In this document: positions 42,646 to 53,518 of the stretch, in pieces
Layout of the letters: each line of letters opens with the position of its first letter
Numbering within the stretch: the stretch's first letter is position 1
Origin: Ornithodoros turicata
Taxonomy: Eukaryota > Arthropoda > Arachnida > Ixodida > Argasidae
DNA: 64,000 nucleotides
NCBI RefSeq assembly: GCF_037126465.1
Contig: NC_088204.1
Span: forward strand, 72,477,807 to 72,541,806
Reading direction: 5' to 3'
Made by a program: the position numbers and the translations under genes
The notes under the pieces: model-generated
Told to the model about the DNA's origin: nothing
What the model saw: only the letters and a program-made list of their open reading frames with translations
Databases searched by the model: none

Positions 42646-44058
42646 TTAGGGAATCCTTACACTGACAGTGATAGAGTCGTTATGTACGAAACCTCCCTTC
42701 ACTACATCTTGTAATTTGCAGAGCACAGGTGTGCCAAACATTGGGTTGCGATCTCCAACTGGTTTGCTGAAAACGTCGCTGTGCTCATCCATGTGTTTTA
42801 AGACGTCAATATGATGCTCAACGTTCTTTGTCTCATCGGTTGGGTGAACTAACATCAGGGTACAAGGGTATGTGAACGGCCATCTCAAAAGGCTGTCATT
42901 CGAGCTCTGACAAATGCATAGGAAAACACCCAAGTACAGGTCTCCATTACATGTACCCATTTGCACGTGCAGTCTACAAGAGTAGCCATGCAAGACGAAC
43001 ACTCCAGACCATTCTTGCACTTGCTTGTTTAACGATTCTTTCCTACGAGCGGCAAAATAATCAAAGTGGAAATAGGCGACACTGCCCTTCAAACAGCAAA
43101 ATTGATACATCTCGCTCAACATTTCATGGAAACTGGTCACTTGCTTATAAGCACCGAGGGCAACTTTGATAATCTCCTTCAATTTGGTCGTATGGTCGTT
43201 AGTGCCAGGCGTGGTCCCGCTGGGTGAGTTTTGAATAGCTCCAACTTCATACTCGTTGTCCGATATAGTGGTACTTTGCTCTACTGGCGCTGCCGCGTTC
43301 TCTGAAATAAAATACGACGAAGCATCTTTTATGGTGCGCAAAAACACGGTCAGTTCTTCGATGTGCTCCATCATGCCATGTAGCGTATCTTTCACAGTTC
43401 CGAGGCTGTCATGGTTTGCTATGCGCTCTTGTCGTTCCACAAACTCTTTCAGTATAACACCATTCGATACTACAGTGTGCTTGGTAGTTCCTATTGTTAT
43501 TGCATGGCTGTGCAGCTGATTCTCCACTGCAGCCAGTCGGTCTGCCACGATTCCCAATGAGACGTCTATCTTTCTTCCCATCTCCATGACATTTGTCGAT
43601 GAGCACACAGCATCCCGTGACCTACATTCTTGCACGTAATGATCAACGATCTCTTTTCGAAGCACCTTTACTTGGCATCGGCTGCAGGTGACAGCATGAA
43701 AGGTACAATGGTTGAAAAAGTGCTGCTTTACTTCTTCAACAGTTCCCACAAAATCACATCCATCCTTGAAGTTGCAACACCGCGCCTTTTGCTTCCAAAT
43801 TTGTCCCGGTTTCAGGATCAACTTACTTGTATTAATCTCTTCAAAGTCTTCATCGTCTAAAGGACATCGTCTTTCACCCTGACGAACATTGTGGTAGCAC
43901 AGTTCGCAGAGCGCGTGCGAACATTCCAGAACATACGTCACTTGGGGAACGACGCTGCACAAGGAGCAACCCCTGAGCGAGATGAGATCCATAAAGTTCA
44001 TAGAACGCCAGTCCAGGGCTTCAGAAAAGCCGACAAGTCGTCGTTCCGATGTCGTCAT
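42646..44058 (-). CDS. TRAF-like RING/zinc-finger/TRAF-C protein (copy G)
   Basis: A single-exon protein of 470 residues starting MTTSERRLVGFSEALDW, which fixes the start used for A and C. The RING (about 31-68: CSLCSVVPQVTY...CSHALCELC...CPLD) and the zinc fingers (about 94-147) have all ligands. The linker is acidic and helix-prone, to about 340. TRAF-C has HGYSCRLHV, LRWPFTYPCTLMLVHP and GGFVHNDSITVSVRIP. It groups with A and C but is single-copy here. It lacks the TATCGCG upstream block seen in A, C and F, so its regulation may differ. No lesions are seen; I expect it to be functional. Confidence 0.9.
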   Translation of the reverse strand: MTTSERRLVGFSEALDWRSMNFMDLISLRGCSLCSVVPQVTYVLECSHALCELCYHNVRQGERRCPLDDEDFEEINTSKLILKPGQIWKQKARCCNFKDGCDFVGTVEEVKQHFFNHCTFHAVTCSRCQVKVLRKEIVDHYVQECRSRDAVCSSTNVMEMGRKIDVSLGIVADRLAAVENQLHSHAITIGTTKHTVVSNGVILKEFVERQERIANHDSLGTVKDTLHGMMEHIEELTVFLRTIKDASSYFISENAAAPVEQSTTISDNEYEVGAIQNSPSGTTPGTNDHTTKLKEIIKVALGAYKQVTSFHEMLSEMYQFCCLKGSVAYFHFDYFAARRKESLNKQVQEWSGVFVLHGYSCRLHVQMGTCNGDLYLGVFLCICQSSNDSLLRWPFTYPCTLMLVHPTDETKNVEHHIDVLKHMDEHSDVFSKPVGDRNPMFGTPVLCKLQDVVKGGFVHNDSITVSVRIP

Positions 44059-45918
44059 TACTCAAACGGTAGACGATCGACCGTTGCAAATGGCGTCAAA
44101 TGACATGAGCTAGAAATCCTTCCAGGAGAACGCTTTCTGACGTCTTTGGCGCCCGTTTGTCGAAGACGGAATCCGGAAGGCGCCGTGCCGCCGCGCAGCG
44201 TTTGCAGTCCTCCTGCCCACGTGATCCTTCGTCGCGGCCTCCTTACAATAGAGCCCTGTGGTTATGGTTTTGGTTTCGGTGTTCTTTTTTTTTTCGGCCT
44301 ACGACAATGTGTAGCAGTTTGTTTGAGATATTTTAGCATATACTATAACGTGTTGGTAGCTTTGGGGTGCACATGAATTTCTGTCCGACTTATACTCCAG
44401 ATGCTTCTCAATTACGACAAGCAGGTGATATACTTAGTCTTTTGATAGACGAAACCTGCCATGAAATCGCTTCTTTTAAGCACGTGAAGGGGTCTGAAGC
44501 GATGCCTTCCGAGCTGAACTTGGATACTGAAATGTAGGTCCTCAAAGTTCTGATCGAAGTATTCGATCACTTTGTCTTTCGTAAGAAGCAGTAAAGGTGC
44601 AGCGGTTTTTATGACATTATACGAGACCGCGGAGGAGAATGATCAAACATTAAAAATTCCTTGTTGTGACAACAATGATATTTGTTTATTTGCACGCGTG
44701 TGCTTTTTTTTTTCTTTGCGCAAATGACTTCTCTAACAAATCAAGCCTTCTCTGTGCTAACGCACGGGCTTGTTCGTTGCTGACGACGGCATTCGCCTGC
44801 GTTCACGTATGTTGCCTTCAGTTGGTGAACAGAAAAAGTTACACAACAGCAATAGCTATGCTCTATTTCGGGATCTTGACATATTCCGCTTTCTGTGTTT
44901 GGCAGTTTCAAAGCCAACCTTAGAGCTTAGGAGAAGCCGTAAGACACGAACAGGTAAGTGTAATTTCACTTCGGCCGTGCTTTGGTTCCTTTTCTACTCG
45001 TATTCGGTGCTCTTTGTGAAGACATGCCACAGCGTTTAGGGATGCACACATCTTTTGGAGTACTGTCAGAAAGGGTGCAGTTTAATCGGAACGAAGTGCC
45101 ATTTATTATTGTAAGCGAAAGAACTAGCACACACAAGTATTCAGTCGAGGCACAAGAGTGCGTCATGCCCCCTTCTGTAACGCATATACAGACGTCGTTC
45201 ACAGCATATGGAGCATGAAACTACACGAAGGAATACTTTGTTTTTGCAGAGTTGAAGCAATGTTTCCGGTACAGATTTCGCCTGTTCTACTGTAAGAATG
45301 TCGCCATGTTGACGGGCGATTAAGAACGGCCGTCAAACTTTACGGGAGATTAAACCGGCGTTGGTGAAATGGAGATAGGGGTAAATCCAGGTTTAGGGAA
45401 GCTTAATCATGGTTTCATTGCAAACTGGCGGTGGTAAAATCGGGGATCTACAAAGGGGCCACTCAGTGCCTTGGAACGTTTTAGACCTTATTGAGAGAGA
45501 GAAAGAAAGGAAAAGGAGGCCGCTCGCTCCAAGAGACACACTACATTAAAAAAAAAAAAAAAAAAAAAAAAGAAATCACTGGACGGTTAGGATAGTCTGT
45601 AACGCGAAATTTGAGCGCAGCTGTCGAGGTTGAGTCATACACCACTGGTTTTATTTTCCACACGTCGTACTTTCTTAGGTAGCATTCCTATCCCAGGTAA
45701 AGTCACTGCCGCGATTTCGCGGCTGCCACGGTTCCAGCCGCAAGTTTGAAGCCAAGCTCGCCGAACTGCAACCAGATACGTTCCGGCTTCTCAAGCGTAC
45801 GCCTCCTTCTTCGTTTTCCTCCCCTGTTCACTTTCGACATACGCTTCCCTGCTGCTTTCCTCCTCACGCTGTGCCCTACTTTCATCCTTCCCTTCGCTTC
45901 CCTTTCGCTCTGCCGGTC
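44059..45918. other. Intergenic, no supported gene
   Basis: GC-rich just upstream of TRAF G (44130-44260), then AT-rich. There is an A-run at about 45546-45571. Small frames (44666-45218) show no recognisable domain. Confidence 0.45.
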
Positions 45919-46073
45919 GGTTGTCCGTCGAGCTGACGTCACAACTGCAGAGCTGGACGCTTTTCAACGAGTAAAACATCGTATGCGGGTCCCGCTCGCA
46001 CCCACATATACGACGTTTTACTCGACGGAAAAGCGTCCAGCTCTGCAGTTGTGACGTCAGCTCGACGGACAAC
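45919..46073. mobile_element. Foldback/MITE element with ~70-bp arms
   Basis: The left arm starts GGTTGTCCGTCGAGCTGACG and the right arm ends with its complement; arms of about 70 bp (with GACGTCACAACTGCAGAGC, then GGACGCTTTT..GAGTAAAAC) flank a short GC spacer. A fragment of the same family (GACGCTTTTCCGTCGAG..AAACGTCGTATGCGGGT) is at 47038-47077. Confidence 0.88.
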
Positions 46074-47423
46074 CGCTGAGTCCACCCGCAAACGGCGATT
46101 TCTCGACGTTTCCTTGGGCGGCGTCGGCGATGCTCGGCGGCTTGGCCTTCGGAGCCCCTTGCTTCGTTTTTAGTCACCAAAGTTGAGTAGAAAAATGTAT
46201 GGGAGGGAGAGCTGAGGTTTAAGGTGGAAAATGCAAAACAACATACTGCATACATATAATTTTTACGCTATCTTCCTTGAGGACGAAGAAAACACGACAA
46301 GAACCAGACGATAGAAACGTAGAACTAGCATTGACTACTTTATTTAACATCGTGGGGTCAGTTTTAGGAGAGGAGATTGTAAAAAGAATGTACAGGGGCT
46401 GATTACAAAAGCTTTTACCTTTGTCACAGCTCAACAAGCATCCGAGAACAGCGGTATAGTGAATATGTGGTTCTTTCTAGAGTCAGTGACTCTAGCTCTT
46501 TCGGGGTACAGGGAGCGTGTAACGCCTGAGGCTCCCGTCCAGATGTGCTGGCCAAATGGATGGCCCCTCCTGCACCCCAGGCACAAGGAACCCAAAAACG
46601 GATTGGGGGCTTCAGTTGCTTGTTGAGTAATTAAACACGTATTCTCCGAGTGACACTCACGTCAGTTGTCTTCTGCGGAAACAACCATCGCAAGAATTTG
46701 TCTTGCAACTGGGACGACTTGCCTTTTTTTCCTTGCACTGAAGGAATGTTCCTACTTCCTCCATTGGAGTTCATACGCTATCTCCCAAATCTGTTTCGTT
46801 TTGTACACATTAAATGGTAAATGAAACGCCCGGTGTGCACAGCCGTACGCCATGACAGCTAGCAGCTAACTGTCACGCAGGGCCGGCGGCAGCTTCCGGC
46901 AAGACGCCCAATTGGTCAGGAAGGACGCGCCACTTCCGGCGCCAACCGTCGAGCCGTCGAGATCTGCTTACCACAGACGTCGGCGAAACAGGCCCGCGCC
47001 TATTGTTCTCGGAGCCCAGCGGAAAACCGTCGAGCCGTCGACGCTTTTCCGTCGAGAAAACGTCGTATGCGGGTCGCCGGTTACAATGCCGACGCCGTTT
47101 TCCTTTCTTTTTTTCTTAATAAGCATATATCCCCTTACCTGGGAACGGGCATATAAGAGCTGCGCTGTAAAAAAAATCAGCGGGCGCTACAGCGACACAA
47201 CGTGGTGCAATAGGCTCGATCATCGGAGATAAGTTATCTGGAGTTGTACGTCTAGCTCCAATAGCTGTCACTCCGCAGAAAACCACCGGCATCATTTTGT
47301 TTAGTAACCTTGTCGGTAGTCGTGGTATCGTTGCGCGACTCGACTTCAAAGGTTATTCAGTTTATTTATCCCATATGACATAACGATCCAGGAGAATAAG
47401 CAACAGGAAGTGTACAATTATTC
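46074..47423. other. Intergenic with MITE fragment
   Basis: No supported gene; GTCGAGCCGTCGA repeats around 46947-47045 belong with the foldback fragment at 47038-47077. Confidence 0.45.
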
Positions 47424-47705
47424 TTGAATATATGGTCAACGCATAGGAAGATGAGGCACCTGCAGAGGCGGTGGCAGAAGAGGACCCGTGCTCTTGGACT
47501 GGAAGAGAGCAAATTAACTTTTAAACATGGATATACTTGTGCGAGAATGGTACAGATGCAGCGCGACACGCAGCAGTTCTACAAAGCCCGGGAGATTTGC
47601 AACCCCAGAAGGAACTCGCGAGACCTTTATCGCGAATTACGCAATGAGGGAAAGATAACAGGCGTAGTACCCACAATTAAGACGGCATGCAATGCACTAC
47701 TGTAA
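47424..47705 (+). mobile_element. Possible LINE ORF2 inter-domain fragment
   Basis: A 93-codon frame, basic, with RRWQKRTRALGLEESKLTFK, a tyrosine-containing QQFYKAREI and an N-x-R-x-LYRELRN pattern. It resembles the region between endonuclease and reverse transcriptase in LINE ORF2 proteins. Ends are abrupt and the match is weak, so it could also be a chance frame. Confidence 0.35.
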
Positions 47706-47895
47706 TTTTTGTTGAGATCTACTCAGTGTTTACACACACAATCATCACTGCACGAACGTTGACGCTCAGATGTGCGTCACACTGCCATACTGCAATACAC
47801 GGATATGTGACTTGGTATTTATGAGGTGGAGACACATTACCGTATTACATGATACGTATAGACTGAGAAGTAGAGTAATCAAAGCGTTGCAACTA

Positions 47896-48132
47896 GACTC
47901 TTAAAAATGAACTTCACCACATAGCACGCTCCTAGCCAACCATCATCCCGAATGACAACGTTCTCGCCCTAGATTTGTTGAAAACGGGAGGAGGAGCCTA
48001 TTTTGTGCCGTGCATAAAGGCACAAAATAGGCTCCTCCTCCCGTTTTCAACAAATCAGGGGCGAGAACGTTGTCATTCGGGATGATGGTTGGCTAGGAGC
48101 GTGCTATGTGGTGAAGTTCATTTCTAAGAGTG
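47896..48132. mobile_element. Foldback element with 114-bp arms
   Basis: Arms 47896-48009 and 48019-48132 are almost perfect complements (outer ACTCTTAAAAATGAACTTC versus GAAGTTCATTTCTAAGAGT; inner ATTTTGTGCC / GGCACAAAAT) around a 9-base loop. The few mismatches indicate a recent element. Confidence 0.95.
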
Positions 48133-48460
48133 TATAGGTAGGACTTCGCAGCTTCTATCGAGTAGTTACTGATGACAACAACAGCACTGACTTAGTCTGC
48201 ACTTAGCTACAGTAGATGTTAGCTTGCCTTGCTCATATAGAACACTGCGCGCTTATGATTCACCTATTAAAAGATAGTCAAGGAAGCGCCAGCGCCATTG
48301 TAGGAGGGGTTACAGGATATACCAGTTACTTCGACACGACGTGCTCGGCGTGGGACGTTAAAGACCCACTCAAGCGCAACACTGTCGGCTCGCGGGATGA
48401 AATATGCGTTTCGTCGGTTTCATTCCTCATGATATACGATCAGAAATAAAAGCATAACAC

Positions 48461-48740
48461 CAGCTCCTGCGGGGCATATAAGACGAACGCTTTCGATCCC
48501 GAGGCTGGGAAGTGAAACTAGTTCGAATCCTCGCATCAGCTGTGCAGTCTAGGATTTTTCCTGGGCTTTCGGGCGGTCTTTCTGGATGGATATCGGCACC
48601 GTTCCCCTTGAAGTCCGTCCAGGACGCGTCCTAATCTCCTGTCCTCCAGTCCTTCCTGCTCGCTCTCTCTCTGTTGCTTCGCGGCGCCAGCATAAAAAAA
48701 ATAAAAATAAAAAATAAATAAAAATAAAAGAAGAAAGAAA
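48461..48740 (+). mobile_element. tRNA-derived SINE-like element
   Basis: The tRNA-like head spans 48461-48540 with a B-box AGTTCGAATCC (48520-48530). A body with CCTGGGCTTTCGGGCGG follows, ending in an A-rich tail ATAAAAAAAATAAAAATAAA (48692-48730). It resembles tRNA-derived tick SINEs such as Ruka, but I cannot assign it to a named family by eye. Confidence 0.65.
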
Positions 48741-48744
48741 CGCC

Positions 48745-49041
48745 AATCTACTCTTCTCTTTTTCTTCTCAACATTCCGACAATGCGATGGCGGTGTTGGT
48801 GAAAGGGCTTGCCGTTGTCGGCTTCACATATAGGTGGGCAACGTCACCACTAACGCCCTGGGGGAATGTGCGTCCTGGGCTGCCTTCTATAGAGGAACTG
48901 CACCGCCATATGTCTAAAAGCGTCCGAGGAAAACCCAGCAAAACCGCAGGCAGCACAGCTGGCACCGGGATTCGAACTCGGGTACCTCTCAGTCTCGTTG
49001 CGATATGGCCCACACGCTAACCAGCGTGCCATGCGAGATGG
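48745..49041 (-). mobile_element. tRNA-derived SINE, minus strand
   Basis: Read on the minus strand, the head has an A-box region TGGCACGCTGGTTAGCGTG (about 49013-49031) and a B-box GAGTTCGAATCCC (48967-48979) at proper tRNA spacing, then a body with GGTTTTGCTGGGTTTTCCTC and an AGAAGAAAAAGAGAAG end. It sits tail-to-tail with the SINE at 48461-48740. Confidence 0.8.
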
Positions 49042-49248
49042 TCCGACATTGCGGAGAGGCCTTGCGTGGATCACTTGAAACGACCTGCAGCTATTGGAGA
49101 TATCGGTTGTGGCGGCGAATGGGAGCGCGCTCCACAATGTCGGCCTTCTTGAGAAAGAGAGGAAGAAGGAAACGTAAAGTGCGTGCTCTTTCGCTCGTAA
49201 AGCACGACAAACACGATGGATGAAAAAAAGTCATACCTGCGACCACTC

Positions 49249-49560
49249 TTATTGCGGGACGTCTGCTTCCAACTTCTTACACACTCCGACGAGATGATTT
49301 TTCTCGAAAGTGCATTCACCTTCGATACACTGGCAAAGAACGTCACCATATAAATTTTGTGCCACTGTGCATGGGTCACCTTCCTTAGGCCTAAGTTGAC
49401 ACGTGCCAGGTTCCGTGACAGGCGCATAACAGCAAAGGTCCCCTGCGCAATCGATGTCCCTTTCGCACTCCGGTAAATCCTCCGTCGTCTCGACGGTGCA
49501 AGCAATCTTTAGAAAACACCATAATGTCATTGCTGTAATGAAGACTTTCGGCGAAAGCAT
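49249..49560 (-). CDS. Secreted prokineticin/astakine-like cysteine-rich protein
   Basis: A 103-residue frame with a signal peptide (MLSPKVFITAMTLWCFLKI..., cleavage probably about residue 20-24) and a mature domain with ten cysteines in the order C-x5-C-x4-C-C-x9-C-x9-C-x11-C-x-C-x4-C-x10-C. This is the MIT/prokineticin (colipase-fold) pattern, starting with CERDIDC. In arthropods the fold is found in astakines (blood-cell cytokines), and related disulfide-rich secreted proteins (ixodegrins) occur in tick saliva; no RGD motif is present here. The mature N-terminus is not AVIT. It is apparently one exon. Two SINEs lie just downstream. Whether it is a hemolymph cytokine or a salivary effector cannot be decided from sequence. 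Confidence 0.75.
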   Translation of the reverse strand: MLSPKVFITAMTLWCFLKIACTVETTEDLPECERDIDCAGDLCCYAPVTEPGTCQLRPKEGDPCTVAQNLYGDVLCQCIEGECTFEKNHLVGVCKKLEADVPQ

Positions 49561-50113
49561 AGCTATAGTGTGCTAAGTGCGACCTCCTGCAACTGTGACG
49601 AAAGGCAGACTGGAGCCCCCACAGGCGGTACCACGGAGGTCAACTGCATGCAGCCCCGATGCGCAGGTGTGATTCGTGTCACGAGGGGCAGTCTCGACGC
49701 ACCTGCATAAATGTCCGTGTGTTACAATGACAGCAAAGTTGGATGCAGGAAAACACGTCAGTTCTACAACAAATATATATGGCGTCCACGTAGACGAAAA
49801 ACTTGAAAGATAAGAAATATATAGATGAAAAATATGGAAAAATGCGGATAAATGGCGGAAATAGTGATGAGCATGCATCACATTGTATATTACTTACGAC
49901 AAACTACCTCAACGTAAATTGCGCCACAAGGACCCTTACTTTGCCAGGGGGACTTCCTTCACGGCACTGTTCCATGTTTATGAATACAACAACGAAATAA
50001 ACAATGCGACGCTCTTTCAAAACACTGTGGACACCGTCCTTAAAACTACATCGGAATATAAACGCAGCATGGTTCCCATAGATACGTCCAAACAAGTCCG
50101 CAGCGGGATATCT
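49561..50113. other. Upstream region of the prokineticin-like gene
   Basis: No other gene is supported; it contains several short frames. It may hold the promoter or a 5' UTR exon. Confidence 0.4.
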
Positions 50114-51558
50114 ATTGAAAGCATGCAAGATGATGCATTTTGCGTCGTGGTCCTCAGAGAAAGAAGGAAAATCAATTTCATAAGAAGTGAAGCGTTGCAC
50201 AAGGACAAGCGTGGTCTTACTTAGTTGAGACATCAGGCCCCGTAAAAGGGGTTTCATCTTCCTACTTGAAAGTGGGAAACACGTAAAGTTGACGGCAGTC
50301 CAGTAGCCTGTGCTACGGAGTAGCTAACGGACGTTCCTCGGTTTCATCTTCAAGTGTTGTTGAGGAATTCTACATCTAAATACACACAATACGTTCATTC
50401 CACCCATATCATGCAACCATCTAGGCTGAGAAACAACAGGAGGCGTATCATTATTCCTGGGTACAGAGACAACGCGAAGGAAGGTGCAGCAACCGGTATT
50501 CCACAACTGGAAGCACCTGGAAGAAAGTAAAGTACTATTTATGACGTTTCTAACGTCGGCATACTTGTGCGAGAAGAACACCAGATGCATCTCAGAGCAT
50601 GTAGGTTCAGAAAGTGACTGGATGCTACTGAGTGCTTGCGCGACATCAAAATTCCTCGATAACTTCTGAAATACATTTTATGTCTTCGCAGTATCATTTC
50701 AACTTGAAACGTAAAGTGCCTTAGAACAAGGTTCACCCTATGATGTATTTCTCTCTTTTATCTTTTTTTTTTTCTTTCTTTTTCAAACTTGCGTTGCTTG
50801 GTGTCAGTAACAATTGCGGATCACCCCTGGGACATTCTAGACCAATTTATTGAATATACGCGTAGATGGACCACGCCAGGGTGACCCAGGGTACTTCGCG
50901 CGAAAGAGCTCAACTTGACCCCGCGATTCCTCTGCGCTGCATTTAAAGGGACGAGCAGATTTATCTGCTACATTTTCTAAACGAGACCAGTGCATCCTTT
51001 TTTGGCGCTGTACATCCGGTGGCGTGATGCAAATTTTCTGTGTCTGTATAAAAGCGACAAAAAGACTCAAGAGCATGCTCTTGTCAGCGTATGTCACCTG
51101 CTGCATTTACGAGTTCTTTTATCTGTTCCGCATTGCGACCTGAACGTTTTAATTGCGTAAGAAGCTTCTACCAATAAGCACAATGGTCATTGCTGTAAGG
51201 AAGGTCCGAGTTGCAAAAATGGCTTTGTTATGGATGTAGTGGATGTATTTGTAGTGTACGCTGTGAACAATACACTGTCGAGGCTGTGCCACAGTGCATG
51301 GCCTGGCCACAAGGCACTACCGGCTGTGTCACGACACATCTGGGCGTAGTACGATCTGACCGATAAAGTCAGGTTCAATGAACTACGTTGCGTCATAAAC
51401 TACGTCGCGACCTAGGTCAATAAGCTACGTAGCGAGTTAAGCTTCCCTGCCCATCTGTCTCTTCCGCGTTCCATGGAGTGCCTTATCAACCGGACCCGGC
51501 GGAACGTTACCTATACTGCTCGGCTGCTTCACAAGATAGGGAAGGAGGACTTGCCTAA
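50114..51558. repeat. 1.4-kb duplicated segment, copy 1
   Basis: Nearly the same as 62237-63677, from TTGAAAGCATGCAAGATG to GAGGACTTGCCTAA, with only scattered substitutions visible. It includes a TATAAAAGC box at 51046-51054 and, at its right end, LINE coding sequence. Matching frames (50324-50590, 50837-51106, minus) recur only because the DNA is repeated. It may be the 5' or internal part of an unclassified retroelement. Confidence 0.9.
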
Positions 51559-51760
51559 CTGCGCTGACTGTGGTGTCCCCGAGGGTCCAGAGCATATACT
51601 GGTGTTGTTCCACGCGATACTCCGATGCCCGATCTAAACTTCAGCTCTCGCTCGCGGCCCTAGACAGTCGTCTCTTGGGTTGTCTACGGTTTAGGGTGCC
51701 AAGGGAGACCGGATGAGAGTTAGCAACATAGCCACCTGACCCTGGGCCGACTTTACTCGC
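51440..51760 (+). mobile_element. LINE polymerase C-terminal fragment
   Basis: Plus-strand frame: RSMECLINRTWRNVTYTARLL, HKIGKEDLPNCADCGVPEGPEHILVLFH, with the C-x2-C...H zinc-knuckle arrangement of LINE C-termini, then frame breaks. The first ~120 bp are shared with copy 2 of the 1.4-kb repeat. Confidence 0.75.
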
Positions 51761-52257
51761 GAATTTTTTGCCGCGCGTGCGGGGTGGCGCGTGGGCGTAG
51801 AGATACCTGTGCCCTTACCGGTGCTCGGAGGGCTGCGAGTGCGCTTATCGTCGCACATTTTTCAGCCTGGGCTGACATCGTTAGCGATTTTTCCGACTGA
51901 GCCGACTTCGCTCGCAATTTTTTCCCGCTACATCAGGTTTCCGATGGGCGGTTTACATGCAAATATAGACATGCAAAGGACAGTCATACACAAAAGTACA
52001 AGCGAAAATCATTATTAACGCCAACAGTGCCAGGAATTATGTTGTGACTGTGTGAAGGAGAAAAACCAAGTAAAAAAAAAAACTTAGAACAGAAGAAACA
52101 AAGTACAGTACACATAATAAAGAATATACTTACTTATGACAGGTATGATGCAATAGCATTGAAGAGATATCACACAAAAAGAATCAAACAATATATTTTT
52201 ATTGGTAATCATGGACACACAAGTTTTCAATGAATCGGAACTAAAATGCAATGGGAC
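51761..52257. other. Intergenic
   Basis: Nothing recognised. Confidence 0.45.
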
Positions 52258-53518
52258 ATTTAATCCAGGGTGTCGAACCGCAAAAAATACGGGTTCGGTT
52301 CGGATTCGGGTTCGCGTTGTTTTGATTTCGTTCCGGTTCAGTTCCGGTTCGGCCACGCCAAAAACCGAACCGGTTCGCAAACCGGTTCGCAGCCCCGAAC
52401 CGGTTCGCGAACCGGTTCAACGCTTCCGTTTTATATGTTCCATAAAACTGCTTTTATCAGGAAATGCGTGGCTAATAGCTTACTGCTGTTGTCTGCATTG
52501 ACGTCTTTAGCGGTGAGGTAGCTCTTTAGCGAGAGACATAAGAAATGGATGAACACTTATTGCAAATAGAGTCCACGCTGATGAAGCGGTGTTGTCCCGC
52601 TACTTTCTGTTCTCAAAATCTCTTTTTCACACGCACAGTGCCAGCAAGATAAACTTAAACGAAGCCTAATAAGATGGACAGCGTAAGATAGACGACAGTA
52701 CTTGCCGGCACACTGCCTTCGCAGCGTGAACCGATCTGAAACCGTACTGAAGAATGTCGAAAATAAGCCTGCCAGCCTTACTCTGTCCGAGCTCACAGCA
52801 GTGTACTAGTTAATCCACCTCATAAAGGCGGTGGTGGTGATGGTGATGGTGATGGTGAAAGGGCACACAGGCAATGTATCACGACACAACTGCACTACCA
52901 ATAAGCAGAACCACATTTACTTTTCAAACCACGACCAATCAAACAGGCACCGTTCTGCGTACGCCCCTTCTCCACTTCTCATGTTTCTGACTTGTTTAAT
53001 TTTTACTGCTCACGTGTAAAAAGAAATCTTGGGCGCTTATTTGATCACATATTCGTCGTGTAGAGCTACATAACTGGCCTACTCCATTCGTGTTGCATTC
53101 GTCCGCGTGGCACCTCGTCTCTGAAGAGTAGGCGCCGCATCACCGCGTGCGTGGGGCGCCAGCCGCGGCGCTCACAAGGACAACTGCGCTTCAACATGTT
53201 AAAAAGATGCTGAAAGTATACTTACTATACGTCGTCGTCTGATTGGTAGGTGAAAATTTCTGAAATCCATGATATAGGCGCGTGATGATGATACCGATGT
53301 GTCTTCGTTCGGGGATAAAGAGGAACTCTTGTGCGGACTTCTATGTCCGAACCGTTTTGTTGCAAACCGGTTACCGCTACTATTTTTTATGGTTCTGCTC
53401 CGGTTCAGGTTCAGCAGTGTTCCGAAAATTTCGGTTCGGGTTCGGTTCCGGCAAAAATAACGGTTCGGGTACAGTTTTCGGTTCGGGTTCGGGTTCGGTT
53501 CGACACCCTGATTTAATC
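52258..53518. mobile_element. Non-autonomous hAT element with 8-bp TSD
   Basis: The element (52266-53510, 1245 bp) starts CAGGGTGTCGAACCG and ends with the complement CGGTTCGACACCCTG. The 8-bp duplication ATTTAATC flanks it (52258-52265 and 53511-53518). Both ends carry many subterminal (G)GGTTCGG motifs in opposite orientation, including GAACCGGTTCGC palindromes at 52360-52425. No transposase frame is present. CAG-type termini, 8-bp target duplication and subterminal repeats define the hAT superfamily. Confidence 0.95.

Noticed and set aside
48295..48415. Possible additional SINE (GGGACGTTAAAGACCCAC motif)
   Set aside because: The motif is common in repeats of several animal groups, but no promoter boxes or tail could be defined here.
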